Shown: positions 21,450-30,805, counted from the stretch's first letter. The stretch is DNA of 40,976 nucleotides from Streptomyces silvae (GCF_016745505.1 NZ_JAERUC010000089.1:1-40976), one strand, 5' to 3'. Numbers and translations: made by a program. Notes: a model not told the origin generated them from the sequence alone.

Positions 21450-22391
21450 ATGAGCAACACGACCGCCTTCATGAGCAAGCAGACCGACGTTCTCGTCCTG
21501 GGCGGTGCGGGCGTGGACACCATCGTCCACGTCCCCGAACTCCCGCTCCCCTTCGCCGACAGCTATATGATCCGGCCAGGCATCGAGACCCGCGCCGGGC
21601 AGAGCGGCGACTTCGTCGCGCTCGGGCTCCACGCCCTCGGCCTGCGTACGCGCCACCTCGACATGATCGGCGACGACCACGAAGGAGACCTGGTCCGCGC
21701 CCTCCACCGCGACCGGGGCATCCCGCTCACCGCCGTCCCCGCGCCGGGCGGCACCAAGCGCGCGGTCAACCTCGTCGGACCTGACGGGCGCCGGCTCTCC
21801 CTGTACGACGCCACCCGCTCACGGGAGACGGACCGGTTCGACGAGCCGGCCGTCCGTCAGCTCGCCGACGCCGCCCGCCACGCCCACGTGGTCATCACCC
21901 AGCCGTGCGCCCTCGCACTGCCGGTGCTCCGCGAGGCCGGTGTCACGATCTCCACCGACCTGCACAACTGGGACGGCACCGACCGGTACCACGAAGCGTT
22001 CGCCCTCCAGGCGGACCTGGTCTTCCTGTCCACCACGGACCTGGACGATCCCGAGCGCACCCTGCGGGACATCGCCGCCCGGGGGAGGGCCCGGACCGTC
22101 GTCGCCACCGCGGGCGCCGACGGCTCGTACCTCCTGTACGACGACGAGCTGACGCACACGCCCGCCGTCACCCCGCCCGTCCCGGTGGTGGACTCCAACG
22201 GCGCGGGCGACGCCTTCGCCGCCGCCTTCCTCCTCGGCACGCTGGACGGCGAACACCCCCGGCGCTGCGCCCTGTACGGAACCGTGGCCGGCGCCTACGC
22301 GTGCACCGTGCCGTCGACGCGCACCGATGCCATCGGCCGGGAGGAACTCCTCGCCCGGGTCGCCGAGGTGGAGAAGGACCGCACGCTCTAG
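21450..22391 (+). CDS. PfkB-family carbohydrate kinase
   Basis: About 313 aa ribokinase-fold sugar kinase. The N-terminal strand is VLVLGGAGVDTIVHV. The substrate-side Gly-rich segment is ETRAGQSGDFVALGLHALGL, and the C-terminal PfkB signature VVDSNGAGDAFAAAFLLG holds the catalytic Asp and the anion hole. A second in-frame ATG at 21471 would shorten it by seven residues; GAGAGG at 21431-21436 is somewhat far from the first ATG. The phosphorylated substrate (fructose, ribose, nucleoside or other) cannot be told from sequence. It lies between two polysaccharide hydrolase genes, which suggests use of a released sugar. Confidence 0.88.
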   Translation: MSNTTAFMSKQTDVLVLGGAGVDTIVHVPELPLPFADSYMIRPGIETRAGQSGDFVALGLHALGLRTRHLDMIGDDHEGDLVRALHRDRGIPLTAVPAPGGTKRAVNLVGPDGRRLSLYDATRSRETDRFDEPAVRQLADAARHAHVVITQPCALALPVLREAGVTISTDLHNWDGTDRYHEAFALQADLVFLSTTDLDDPERTLRDIAARGRARTVVATAGADGSYLLYDDELTHTPAVTPPVPVVDSNGAGDAFAAAFLLGTLDGEHPRRCALYGTVAGAYACTVPSTRTDAIGREELLARVAEVEKDRTL

Positions 22392-22687
22392 CCCGATCGC
22401 GGCGGCTGTGGCCGGTGCGGAGATCCGAAAGAAGTTCGAAACTTTCGAGAATCTGCAGTGCGAATACGCCCCAGGAATTCGGGACTCCATTCGGTCAACT
22501 CCGCACGGTGTGGCGAAAGTTGGCTTGGACCTGCGGATATTACTGATCGGTGCACTCCGGGCAGGGTCGAGAGTTTTGCAATCCGTGCGGAAACTGTTGA
22601 CGGGTGCGGCTCAACACTGTCGGCATCGCCAGGGCCGTAGGGCCCACGTGCTCCCTGGCTGCCCGCACGCCGTCACAAGGAGGAAGC
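22392..22687 (+). promoter_or_regulatory. Xylanase promoter region with CGAAA/TTTCG operator
   Basis: This 296-base non-coding stretch lies before the GH11 gene. It contains CGAAACTTTCG at 22437-22447, an inverted repeat of the kind reported upstream of actinomycete xylanase genes. A related CGAAAGAAGTTCG lies just before it (22426-22438) and a half-site CGAAAGT at 22514-22520. TTGACG at 22597-22602 is a possible -35, but no good -10 follows. The ribosome site AAGGAGG is at 22677-22683. The region is more AT-rich than its neighbours. Confidence 0.6.
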
Positions 22688-23374
22688 GTGACCAAGGACA
22701 ACACCCCCATCCGACCGGTGAGCCGCAGAGGCTTCATCGGCCGGGCCGGCGCCCTGGCGCTGGCGACGTCCGGACTGATGCTGCCTGGCACGGCCCGCGC
22801 CGACACGGTCATCACCACGAACCAGACGGGCACCAACAACGGCTACTAATACTCGTTCTGGACCGACGGCGGCGGCTCGGTCTCCATGAACCTGGCGTCC
22901 GGCGGCAGTTACGGCACCTCGTGGACCAACTGCGGCAACTTCGTCGCAGGCAAGGGCTGGGCCAACGGCGCACGCCGGACGGTGAACTACTCCGGCAGCT
23001 TCAACCCGTCCGGCAATGCGTACCTGATCCTCTACGGGTGGACCGCCAACCCGCTCGTGGAGTACTACATCGTCGACAACTGGGGCACCTACCGGCCCAC
23101 AGGGACGTACAAGGGCACGGTCACCAGCGACGGCGGTACGTACGACGTCTACCAGACGACCCGGGTCAACGCCCCGTCCGTCGAAGGCACCAAGACCTTC
23201 AACCAGTACTGGAGCGTCCGCCAGTCGAAGCGGACGGGCGGGAGCATCACCGCCGGCAACCACTTCGACGCGTGGGCCCGCTACGGGATGCCGCTGGGCA
23301 GCTTCAACTACTACATGATCATGGCGACGGAGGGCTACCAGAGCAGCGGGAGCTCCAACATCTCGGTGAGCTGA
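22688..23374 (+). pseudogene. xlnC: Tat-secreted GH11 endo-xylanase interrupted by TAA
   Basis: Reading through one stop gives 228 aa, close to S. lividans XlnC, which is a Tat substrate. GTG at 22688 follows AAGGAGG by four bases. A Tat signal ([19 protein letters not shown]) ends at TARA, and a GH11 jelly roll follows. Both catalytic glutamates are present: Glu125 ([12 protein letters not shown]) and Glu215 ([10 protein letters not shown]). Codon 54 (22847-22849) is TAA where the conserved sequence would be GYYYSFWTD, so TAC changed to TAA. The remaining 174 codons are undamaged with normal codon use. As read, only the signal and about 15 mature residues would be made. It may be a recent null mutation, a base-call error or, less likely, readthrough. 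The hydrolase gene that follows is convergent. Confidence 0.88.
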
Positions 23375-23402
23375 CGTCCCCATGAACCGGCCCGACACCG
23401 TC

Positions 23403-24272
23403 TCAGACGAGGAACGGGCGGACCAGGCGCAGGAGCGCCTCCGGGCGGTGCAGCGGAATGATGTGGCCGCAGTCCTCGACGAGGTGGCCGGTGAGGTCGT
23501 CGGTGACGGGCCGCAACTGCTGTTCGAGCGCGTTCCCCACCGGCTGGGCGCCGACGGCCATCGTGGGCACGGACAGCCGGCCGGCCTCCACGGCCTCCCG
23601 GATCTGCCGCGCGCCCGTGGGCATGGCGCGGTAGTAGGAGAAGGCGCAACGCAGGGCCTCGGAACCGGAATACGCGTCGACGAAGGCGTCACGGAACTCG
23701 CCTCCGACGCCCTGCCCCAGAGTGCCCGCGTCGAGGAACCAGTCGATGTAGGCCGCTTCGTTGCCCCGCAGCACGGTCTCGGCCAGGCCGGGAACCGAGT
23801 GGAAGCCGAACCACCAGGGCGGCCCTCCGGCCAGGAACCGCTCCGCGCCGGGCAGGGTGCCCACCAGCGACTCCATGAGCACCAGACGGCGGACGCGCCC
23901 GGGGCTGCGCATGGCCATCAGGAAGGCGGGCGGGACACCGGCGTCGATGGCCATCACGGACGCCGACGCCTCGCCGAGCGCGTCCAGCAGCCCGAGGCAG
24001 TCCTCGGCGAGGGTCCCGGGGTCGTAGCCGTCCGCGGCTCGCGTGCTCGCGCCGAGACCCCGGAGGTCGGGTGCGATCACCCGGTACCGGCCGGCCAGGT
24101 CCTGCATGACGTGGGTCCACAGCCGCCAGGTGTGCGGGAACCCGTGGAGCAGCAGCACGGCCGGGCCGGTCCCGGCGGTCGCCACGTTGAGTTCGACGCC
24201 GCCGACGCCGACCCGGTGCAGCCGGGGCTCCGGCGCTGGGCCCGCCGGTGAGGAGATCGGAGGTACGGACAT
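23403..24272 (-). CDS. Alpha/beta hydrolase, epoxide-hydrolase-like
   Basis: 289 aa. The oxyanion motif HGFPHTW (around residue 43), the DLRGLGAS segment and the nucleophile elbow MAIDAGVPPA with Asp110 place it with epoxide hydrolases and haloalkane dehalogenases, which use Asp and not Ser. The C-terminal CGHIIP supplies the catalytic His. ATG at 24272 has GGAAGG six bases upstream. It diverges from an HxlR regulator with a strong inverted repeat between them, so its expression is probably induced by the substrate or a related compound. The natural substrate is unknown. Confidence 0.85.
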   Translation of the reverse strand: MSVPPISSPAGPAPEPRLHRVGVGGVELNVATAGTGPAVLLLHGFPHTWRLWTHVMQDLAGRYRVIAPDLRGLGASTRAADGYDPGTLAEDCLGLLDALGEASASVMAIDAGVPPAFLMAMRSPGRVRRLVLMESLVGTLPGAERFLAGGPPWWFGFHSVPGLAETVLRGNEAAYIDWFLDAGTLGQGVGGEFRDAFVDAYSGSEALRCAFSYYRAMPTGARQIREAVEAGRLSVPTMAVGAQPVGNALEQQLRPVTDDLTGHLVEDCGHIIPLHRPEALLRLVRPFLV

Positions 24273-24284
24273 GTCGGCCTTCCG

Positions 24285-24323
24285 GTGGTTACCAATGGTG
24301 ACAACACAACGATAGGTAACTAC
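24285..24323. promoter_or_regulatory. Inverted-repeat operator between hydrolase and HxlR genes
   Basis: GTGGTTACCAATGG (24285-24298) and, on the opposite strand, GTAGTTACCTATCG (24323-24310) match at 11 of 14 positions around an 11-base gap, with GTTACC/GGTAAC cores. It sits 13 bases from the hydrolase start and about 50 bases from the HxlR start, a typical place for an HxlR-family repressor controlling both directions. Confidence 0.75.
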
Positions 24324-24370
24324 TCTGGACCGGCCAAGACCGCACTTTCATCCCAGGTGGTGAGCTCCAG

Positions 24371-24790
24371 GTGGCCCCCCGTACCCCACGGACCGCACGG
24401 ACGCCCGAAGAGGGCGCCCGCGGTGATCTGTTCGACCCTCTCTGCCCGACCCGGCGGCTTCTCGACCGGATCGGAGGCAAGTGGACCTCGATGGCCGTCA
24501 AGGTGCTGGCGGAAGCCTCACCGGACGAGGTGCGCTTCGCCGAACTGCAGCGGCGCATGGCGGGCGTCTCGCAGAAGATGCTGTCGGTCACGCTGCAGGC
24601 CCTGTGCCGCGACGGGCTCGTCAGCCGGCGCGTGGAGGGCACCGTCCCGCCGCGCGTGTACTACGGCCTCACCGACCTCGGACTGTCGCTGGAGGTCCCG
24701 CTGGCGGCCGTACGCCGGTGGGCCGAGGAGCACATGGCCGAGATCGACCGGGCGCAGCAGCTCGCCGACACGGTGACGGAGGATACGTAG
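24371..24790 (+). CDS. HxlR-family transcriptional regulator
   Basis: About 139 aa. The HxlR pattern is present: CPTRRLLDRIGGKWTSMAVKVL, FAELQRRMAGVSQKMLSVTLQALCRDGLVSRR and PPRVYYGLTDLGLSLEVPL. The start is GTG 24371, with only a weak GTGAG-like ribosome site. The family Cys is present at the start of the domain. It is divergent from the alpha/beta hydrolase and presumably binds the repeat at 24285-24323. It differs clearly from the other HxlR protein in this window (16570-17055), so the two are not recent copies. Confidence 0.9.
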   Translation: MAPRTPRTARTPEEGARGDLFDPLCPTRRLLDRIGGKWTSMAVKVLAEASPDEVRFAELQRRMAGVSQKMLSVTLQALCRDGLVSRRVEGTVPPRVYYGLTDLGLSLEVPLAAVRRWAEEHMAEIDRAQQLADTVTEDT

Positions 24791-24824
24791 ATACTCTTCC
24801 GGATCCCCGACACCTGGAGCACGT

Positions 24825-25715
24825 GTGAACACCCGCCCCCTTTCCCTGTCCTTCCGCCGTGGGCGCGTGGCGGCCTGCCTGGTGGCGGCCCTCGCCACCG
24901 TCGTAGGAGCGGGAGTGCTGATGGGCTGCTCCGTCGCGGAGGGAGCGCCCGGCACCGCCGGATCCGGGCAGCCGACCCGGGCGGCCGACGTGCTCCTGCC
25001 GACCGCCGGCATGGAGTTCGACTACCAGATCGGCGAGGGCTACACGCCGCCCGAAGGGGTGCGGGCGGTCTCCCGGGACCGCGAGGACGAACCGGCCCCC
25101 GGCCTCTACAACGTCTGCTACGTCAACGCATTCCAGACACAGCCCGGCGCACTGAGCTGGTGGCAGGACAAACACCCCGGCCTGCTGCTGCGCGACGACG
25201 ACGGTGAGCTGATCATCGACGAGGGCTGGGACGAGGTCCTCCTGGACACCTCGACGGCCGCCAACCGCACCGAGCTCGCGGAGATCGTCGGCGGCTGGAT
25301 CGACGGGTGCGCGGAGAGCGGCTTCCAGGCGGTCGAGCCCGACAACCTCGACTCCTTCGAACGCTCGCAGGGCAAGCTGACGCAGAATCACAACGCAGCC
25401 TTCGCGGGGGCACTGGCCGCACGCGCCCACAGCGCCGGACTCGCGATCGGGCAGAAGAACACCACCGACCTCCTCGACCGGCACGACGAGATCGGCTTCG
25501 ACTTCGCGGTGACGGAGGAGTGCGCCCAGTTCGACGAGTGCGGTGCCTACGCCGACGCGTACGACGACCGGGTCTTCGCGATCGAGTACGAGGGCGAGGG
25601 TGACGTGGACTTCGACGAGGCATGCTCCGCGTGGGGCGACAGGATCTCCCTCGTCCTGCGCGACCTCGACGTGCTCCCCGCCGGCGAGAAGGGGTACGTA
25701 CGCCGCACCTGCTGA
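24825..25715 (+). CDS. GH114-like lipoprotein (endo-alpha-1,4-polygalactosaminidase family)
   Basis: 296 aa. The N-terminal type II signal (CLVAALATVVGAGVLMGCS) has lipobox LMGC, giving a membrane-anchored lipoprotein. The body matches the GH114/TM1410-like TIM barrel: FDYQIG, YNVCYVNAFQTQPG, LDTSTAANRTELAEIVGGWIDGCAESGFQAVEPDNLDSF, GLAIGQKNTTDL, and DFAVTEECAQFDECGAY. GTG at 24825 follows TGGAG. Family members cleave galactosaminogalactan-like polymers, but many are uncharacterised, so the substrate is uncertain. It is followed by a strong hairpin shared with convergent arcA. It is 34 bases downstream of the HxlR stop and may be partly co-transcribed with it. Confidence 0.83.
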   Translation: MNTRPLSLSFRRGRVAACLVAALATVVGAGVLMGCSVAEGAPGTAGSGQPTRAADVLLPTAGMEFDYQIGEGYTPPEGVRAVSRDREDEPAPGLYNVCYVNAFQTQPGALSWWQDKHPGLLLRDDDGELIIDEGWDEVLLDTSTAANRTELAEIVGGWIDGCAESGFQAVEPDNLDSFERSQGKLTQNHNAAFAGALAARAHSAGLAIGQKNTTDLLDRHDEIGFDFAVTEECAQFDECGAYADAYDDRVFAIEYEGEGDVDFDEACSAWGDRISLVLRDLDVLPAGEKGYVRRTC

Positions 25716-25717
25716 GC

Positions 25718-25752
25718 CCCGGCCGCGGGCCCCACGGGCATCCGCGGCCGGG
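25718..25752. terminator. Bidirectional hairpin between GH114 and arcA genes
   Basis: CCCGGCCGCGG (25718-25728) pairs perfectly with CCGCGGCCGGG (25742-25752), and the inner GCCC/GGGC at 25729-25739 extends the stem apart from a two-base bulge. It lies between two convergent stops and probably ends both transcripts. Confidence 0.8.
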
Positions 25753-25759
25753 CGGGGGC

Positions 25760-27025
25760 TCAGAAGTCCACCGGCTCGCGGATCAGCGGACACGTCATGC
25801 AGTGCCCGCCGCCGCGGCCACGGCCCAGCTCGCCCCCCACGATCGTGATGACCTCGACGCCCGCCGCGCGCAGCAGGTCGTTGGTCTGGGTGTTGCGGTC
25901 GTACGTGAAGACGACCCCCGGTTCGAGGGCGACGGCGTTGTTCCCGCTGTCCCACTGCTGACGCTCCGAGGCGTACACGTCGCCGCCCGTCTCGATCACG
26001 CGCAGGGCGGGCAGGCCCAGACTCCTGGCGACCACCTCGGTGAACGGGCGCGTCCCCTCGTCGATGACCTCCACCCCGGGTGAACCGTCGCCCGGGCGGA
26101 GGGAGAAGGTGTGGACCGCGTCCATGATCTTCGGGTACACGGTGACGATGTCGCGGTCGGCGAAGGTGAAGACGGTGTCCAGGTGCATGGCCGCCCGCAG
26201 CTTCGGCATCGCGGCCACCACGACGTGTTCGGCCGCCCCCTGCCTGAACAGGGACGCGGCGACCTGGGTGATGGCCTGCCGTGAGGTGCGTTCGCTCATT
26301 CCCATGAGGACGACACCCTTGCCCACCGGCATGATGTCACCGCCCTCGAAGGTGGCCTGGCCCCAGTCCACCTCGGGATCGCCCCACCAGACCGTGGCGT
26401 CGGAGAAGTCCGGGTGGAAGCGGTAGACCGCCTTCATCAGGAGGGTCTCGTCGTGGCGCGCCGGCCAGTACAGGGGGTTCAGCGTCACGCCTCCGTACAG
26501 CCAGCAGGTGGTGTCGCGGGTGTACAGGGTGTTCGGCAGCGGCGGCATCAGGTATTCGCGTACCCCCGTCGACTCGCGGGCCAGGGCGAGATAGCCGGAA
26601 CGGTAGGCATCCGGCAGGTCCGCGGTGGCCATGCCGCCGATCAGGTACTCCGCCAGCGTGCGTACGTCCAGCGACTCCAGGAAGGCGCGGGTCGGATCGA
26701 CGAGCCCCAGGCCGACCTCGTTGGCGGTGATCTTGCGGTCGAGCAGCCACGCCTTGGCCGCGGGGTCCGTGAGGGTCGCGGCCAGCAGGTCGTGCAGTTC
26801 GACCACCTCGACACCTGCCTGCTGGAGCTGATCGACGAAGTCGGCGTGGTCCCGCTGGGCGTTGTCCACCCACATCACGTCGTCGAAGAGCAGGTCACCG
26901 GCGTTGCTCGGAGTCAGCCGGCGGTGCGCGAGGCCCGGCGCGCAGACCAGCACCTTGCGCAGCCGGCCGACCTCGGAATGGACGCCGAGCGCCGGGCCGG
27001 CGCCCGCGGCGGATGCGTTCGTCAT
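25760..27025 (-). CDS. arcA: Arginine deiminase
   Basis: 421 aa, the usual length. It converts arginine to citrulline and ammonia in the cytosol. Visible motifs: [18 protein letters not shown] at the N-terminus; [24 protein letters not shown] with the catalytic Glu; [13 protein letters not shown] with catalytic His and Asp; and GGGHCMTCP with the nucleophile Cys at about residue 409. ATG at 27025 is chosen because GAAAGG lies just upstream; the frame is open to 27064. It follows arcD by 70 bases in the same direction, so they probably share a transcript. No ornithine carbamoyltransferase or carbamate kinase gene is adjacent. Confidence 0.96.
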   Translation of the reverse strand: MTNASAAGAGPALGVHSEVGRLRKVLVCAPGLAHRRLTPSNAGDLLFDDVMWVDNAQRDHADFVDQLQQAGVEVVELHDLLAATLTDPAAKAWLLDRKITANEVGLGLVDPTRAFLESLDVRTLAEYLIGGMATADLPDAYRSGYLALARESTGVREYLMPPLPNTLYTRDTTCWLYGGVTLNPLYWPARHDETLLMKAVYRFHPDFSDATVWWGDPEVDWGQATFEGGDIMPVGKGVVLMGMSERTSRQAITQVAASLFRQGAAEHVVVAAMPKLRAAMHLDTVFTFADRDIVTVYPKIMDAVHTFSLRPGDGSPGVEVIDEGTRPFTEVVARSLGLPALRVIETGGDVYASERQQWDSGNNAVALEPGVVFTYDRNTQTNDLLRAAGVEVITIVGGELGRGRGGGHCMTCPLIREPVDF

Positions 27026-27095
27026 GAAGCTGCCTTTCGGTCGGGGGCCACGGCACCTGCTCATGGAGGGCCGTGCGGGGTGGGGAGAGGGACCG

Positions 27096-28550
27096 TCAGA
27101 GGCTGATCCAGCCCGCGGCCAGGGCGATCACCCCGACCACGGCTCCGGCGACGGAGACCGCGCAGATCACCAGCTCGGCGGGGGAGAAGACCCGGCGGCC
27201 CTGTTCCCTGCGGGCCATCGCGAACAGGATCGTGGCGGGGGCGTAGACGATGAAGGAGACCAGGACGAACTTCAGCCCGGCCGCGAACAGCAGGAAAGCG
27301 GTGTAGAGCGTCGCCACGACACTGACGACCAGATAGCGCCCGTGACCCCGTCCCTTGGTCAGCTCGTCGGGGCGCACCATGATCTTCACCGCGAACGCCG
27401 CGGCGAGGAGGAACGGGATCAGGGACAGGGCGCTGGTCAGATCGAGGGCGAAGTTGAACGCGTCGTCCGAGAAGTAGGTGATGACCAGGACGACCTGGGA
27501 CAGCAGCGTCGTCATCAGCAGCGCGGGCACGGGTACGTCGGCGGAGTTGGAGCGGCGGAGGAAGCGCGGCATGTCGTCGTCCTTGGCGGCGACGAAGAGG
27601 ACTTCCGCGGCCATCAGGGTCCACGCGAGATAGGCCCCGAGCACGGACACGATCAGGCCCACGCTCACGAAGACCTGCCCCCAGGTCCCGACCGCCTCCT
27701 CCAGGACCGCCGCCATGGAGGGCTGGCGGAGGTCGGCGATCTCGGCCATCGGCATGATGCCGTACGACACGATGGTGACCGACGCGAAGACGGCGAAGAC
27801 ACTGAGAAAACCCAGGACGGTGGCTTTCCCGATGTCCTCCCGGCGCTTCGCGTGGCGCGAGTAGACGCTGGCGCCCTCCACCCCGAGGAAGACGAACACG
27901 GTGGCCAGCATGGTGCCGCGTACCTGGTTGAACAGGGAGCCCGCGTAGTCGGCGCCGCCGAAGTTGTCCGCGAACACCTTCGCGTCGAAGAAGAACAGGG
28001 CGAGGATGACGAAGACGATGATCGGGACCACCTTGGCCACGGTGACCACCCTGTTGATGGCCGCCGCCTCCTTCACGCCCCGCCGGATGAGGAGGAAGAA
28101 GGCCCACAGACCGGCCGTGGACACGATGACGGCCAGGACGGTGTCGCCATCGCCGAGGGCGGGCCAGACCGCTCCGACGGTCGAGGTGATCAGCACCCAG
28201 TACGTCACATTGCCGACGCAGGCGCTGGCCCAGTAGCCGAAGGCGGAGAAGAACCCCAGGTACTCGCCGAACCCGGCCCTGGCGTAGGCGTAGACACCGG
28301 CGTCGAGGTCGGGCCGGCGGACGGCCAGGGTCTGGAACACGAACGCGAGCATCAGCATGCCCGTACCGGCGATCGCCTACGCGATCAGCGCCCCCGCGAC
28401 ACCCGTCTCCTGCGCGAAGCGTGACGGGAGGGAGAACACCCCGGCGCCCACCATCGAGCCCACCACCATGGTGGTCAGCGTGAGCAGTGACATCTTCACC
28501 GCGGTGGTGGGGCCTTGAGGGACGTCGGTGCCGGATCGGGAGCTGGTCAT
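27096..28550 (-). pseudogene. arcD: Arginine/ornithine antiporter (APC family), in-frame TAG at codon 58
   Basis: A 484-codon frame from ATG 28550 encodes an APC-superfamily permease. It starts TAVKMSLLTLTTMVVGSM, then VGAGVFSLPSRFAQETGVAG, the typical TM1 unwound segment, and has about 12 hydrophobic segments; the adjacent arcA gene supports ArcD. Codon 58 (28377-28379) is TAG where relatives have Trp (ALIAW-AIAGTGMLML), so a TGG to TAG change. Everything after it is intact, and internal ATGs at 28358 or 28352 could restart a protein lacking TM1, which would hardly function. It may be a recent null allele, a base error or amber readthrough. An inverted repeat lies 36 bases upstream. Confidence 0.85.
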
Positions 28551-28585
28551 CTCGTCCCCTCATGTGATGCAGATACGAGGGAACT

Positions 28586-28607
28586 TTAACGTCAAACAGG
28601 ACGTAAC
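28586..28607. promoter_or_regulatory. Inverted repeat upstream of arcD
   Basis: TTAACGTC-AAACAG-GACGTAAC is an imperfect palindrome 36 bases before the arcD start, in the most AT-rich part of this intergenic region. It is a plausible operator for the arcDA transcript. I cannot match it confidently to ArgR or to a CRP/FNR-type consensus. Confidence 0.5.
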
Positions 28608-28682
28608 GGAGGAAAGGGGATCGCGGTGGCGGCGGGTCGCGTGGAGCCGCCGCGGAGCCGGAGGCGCTGTGCTGACGGGGGC

Positions 28683-30728
28683 TCAGTCGATGGCGGTGGC
28701 AGTCAGGGCACTCCCGGACGGCCCGGCGCCGCCCTGGCCGGCGGCGCGCCGCCAGGCCGATGCGCGCAGCAGCCGGAGACCGTTCAGGCCGACCAGGACG
28801 GTGGAGCCCTCGTGCCCCAGAACGCCCAGCGGGAGCGGGAGATGACCGGCGAGATCCCAGACGGCCAGTACGGAGATGAACAGACCGGCGATGGTCAGGT
28901 TCTGCGCCACCAGTCGGCGCGTGGCACGGGACAGGGCCACCACCGCGGGCACGGTGGCCAGTTCGTCACGGATGATGACGGCGTCCGCGGTCTCCAGCGC
29001 GAGATCGGAGCCCGCGCGGCCCATCGCGATCCCGATGTGCGCGGCGGCCAGCGCGGGCGCGTCGTTGACTCCGTCGCCCACGACCAGCACCCTGCGCCCC
29101 GCCTGCTCCTGTTCGCGAACGGCGGCTGCCTTGTCCTGGGGGAGGAGCCCCGCCCGGACATCGGTGATGCCCGCTTCGGCCGCCAGCCGGGCCGCGGCGC
29201 GCGGATGGTCGCCGGTCAGCAGCACGGGCGAGCCGCCGGTGAGGCGGGCCAGGGCGGCGACGGTCGCCGCGGCGTCGCGCCGGATGCGGTCGGTGAGGCC
29301 CAGGACCCCGGCCGGCACGCCGTCCCGCAGGACGAGCACCGCGGTGCAGCCGGTCTCCTCCAGCCCGGCGACCGCTGCTGCCGCCTCGGCTGTTTCGGGT
29401 GCATCGGGTGCATCGGGTGCTGCGGGGTCGCGCAGGAGCCGCTCCGGTGAACCGGCCGCGATCCGGTGGCCCCCGACGGTGGCCGCGACGCCGGTGCCCG
29501 GTGCCGAGGTGAACCCCGTGGCCGGGAGCAGGGGCAGCCCGGCCTCCTGGGCGGCGTTCACCACGGCGCGGGCCAGCGGATGCTCGCTCGGGTGCTCGGC
29601 GGCGGCCGCCAGGGTCAGCAGCGCGTCGGCGGTCAGCCCGGACCCGGCCAGAGGCAGGACACGGGTGACCCGCGGAGTGCCCTCCGTGAGGGTGCCTGTC
29701 TTGTCCAGGGCCACCGCGTCGGCCTGCCCGAGACGCTCCATGACGACGGCGGACTTCACCAGGACACCGTGGCGTCCCGCGTTGGCCATGGCGGAGAGCA
29801 GGGGCGGCATCGTCGCCAGCACCACGGCGCAGGGCGAGGCCACGATCATGAACGTCATGGCGCGCAGCAGACTGTCCGTCATGTCGCCACCGAGGAGGAG
29901 GGGTACGAGGAAGACGGCCAGGGTGGCGGCCACCATGCCCAGCGAGTAGCGCTGCTCGACCTTCTCGATGAACAGCTGGGTGGGTGCCTTCGTCCGGGAC
30001 GCCTCCTCGGTCATGGCCACGATCCGGGCGATGACCGATGCGGACGCGTCCCGCTCCACGGCTACCCTCAGCGTGCCCGTGCCGTTCAGCGTCCCGGCGA
30101 AGACGGTGTCCCCCGGCTCCTTCACCCTGGGCAGTGGTTCGCCGGTGATGGTGGCCTGGTCGACCTCGCTCGCTCCGTCGAGGACCCGGCCGTCCGCCCC
30201 GACCCGCTCGCCCGGCCGGATCCTGATCACATCCCCGACCACGAGATCCCCCGTCGCGACGCTCGCCTCGCCGCCGTCCGCCGCGATGCGGGAGGCGGTG
30301 GTCGGGGCCAGGTCGAGGAGTCCGCGGACCGCGTCCTGGGTGCGCGCGGTGGCCAGCGCCTCCAGCGCGCCGGAGGCGGCGAAGATGACGATCAGGAGCG
30401 CCCCGTCCCTCACCTGCCCGATCGAGGCCGCGCCGAGCGCCGCCACGATCATCAGCAGGTCCACGTCCAGGACCTTCTCCCGGAGCTCCCTCAGCCCCGA
30501 AAGGGCCGGCTCCCAGCCCCCGGCGGCGTACACGAGGGCGTACAGCGGGCCCCATGTCCAGCCGGGGGCGCCGGTGAGATCCAGTGGGAGCGCGAGCAGG
30601 AAGAGCGTCAGGGCCGCACCCGCCCAGCGGGCCTCGGTCAGGGCGAGGGCGCGCGTGCGGCGCCGGGGGATCCCGTCGGCGGGGGAGGGAGTGGTGCGCG
30701 AGGGGCGCGGGAGGACACCAGCGGGCAT
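28683..30728 (-). CDS. P1B-4-type heavy-metal-transporting ATPase
   Basis: About 681 aa membrane pump. Motifs: TGEPLP in the actuator domain, SPC within the transport helix (MIVASPCAVVLA, near residue 299), phosphorylation site DKTGTLT (Asp near 341), SEHPLARAV, GDGVNDAPAL, and HEGSTVLVGLNGLRLL in the last helix pair. SPC plus HEG(G/S)T without an N-terminal metal-binding domain defines the P1B-4 group (CoaT, CtpD, CtpJ), which exports cobalt, iron or zinc; CPC pumps are a different group. ATG at 30728 is preferred over 30743 or 30785 because GAGGGG lies upstream. A low-complexity loop of Pro-Asp-Ala repeats interrupts the nucleotide domain near residue 440. It diverges from a metal-sensing ArsR/SmtB regulator. 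Confidence 0.92.
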   Translation of the reverse strand: MPAGVLPRPSRTTPSPADGIPRRRTRALALTEARWAGAALTLFLLALPLDLTGAPGWTWGPLYALVYAAGGWEPALSGLRELREKVLDVDLLMIVAALGAASIGQVRDGALLIVIFAASGALEALATARTQDAVRGLLDLAPTTASRIAADGGEASVATGDLVVGDVIRIRPGERVGADGRVLDGASEVDQATITGEPLPRVKEPGDTVFAGTLNGTGTLRVAVERDASASVIARIVAMTEEASRTKAPTQLFIEKVEQRYSLGMVAATLAVFLVPLLLGGDMTDSLLRAMTFMIVASPCAVVLATMPPLLSAMANAGRHGVLVKSAVVMERLGQADAVALDKTGTLTEGTPRVTRVLPLAGSGLTADALLTLAAAAEHPSEHPLARAVVNAAQEAGLPLLPATGFTSAPGTGVAATVGGHRIAAGSPERLLRDPAAPDAPDAPETAEAAAAVAGLEETGCTAVLVLRDGVPAGVLGLTDRIRRDAAATVAALARLTGGSPVLLTGDHPRAAARLAAEAGITDVRAGLLPQDKAAAVREQEQAGRRVLVVGDGVNDAPALAAAHIGIAMGRAGSDLALETADAVIIRDELATVPAVVALSRATRRLVAQNLTIAGLFISVLAVWDLAGHLPLPLGVLGHEGSTVLVGLNGLRLLRASAWRRAAGQGGAGPSGSALTATAID

Positions 30729-30781
30729 GACGGAACGACCCCTCATGGGTGGCGGGACGACGACTCCCTCACCGTACAGGA

Positions 30782-30805
30782 ACATATGAACAGGTCTTCA
30801 TGTGT
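30782..30805. promoter_or_regulatory. ArsR/SmtB-type operator
   Basis: ACATATGAA-CAGGTC-TTCATGTGT is a near-perfect inverted repeat (8 of 9 positions per arm). It lies between the divergent ATPase and regulator genes. The AT-rich TATGAA/TTCATR arms resemble known SmtB/NmtR-family sites, so the adjacent sensor probably represses both genes here. Confidence 0.82.
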
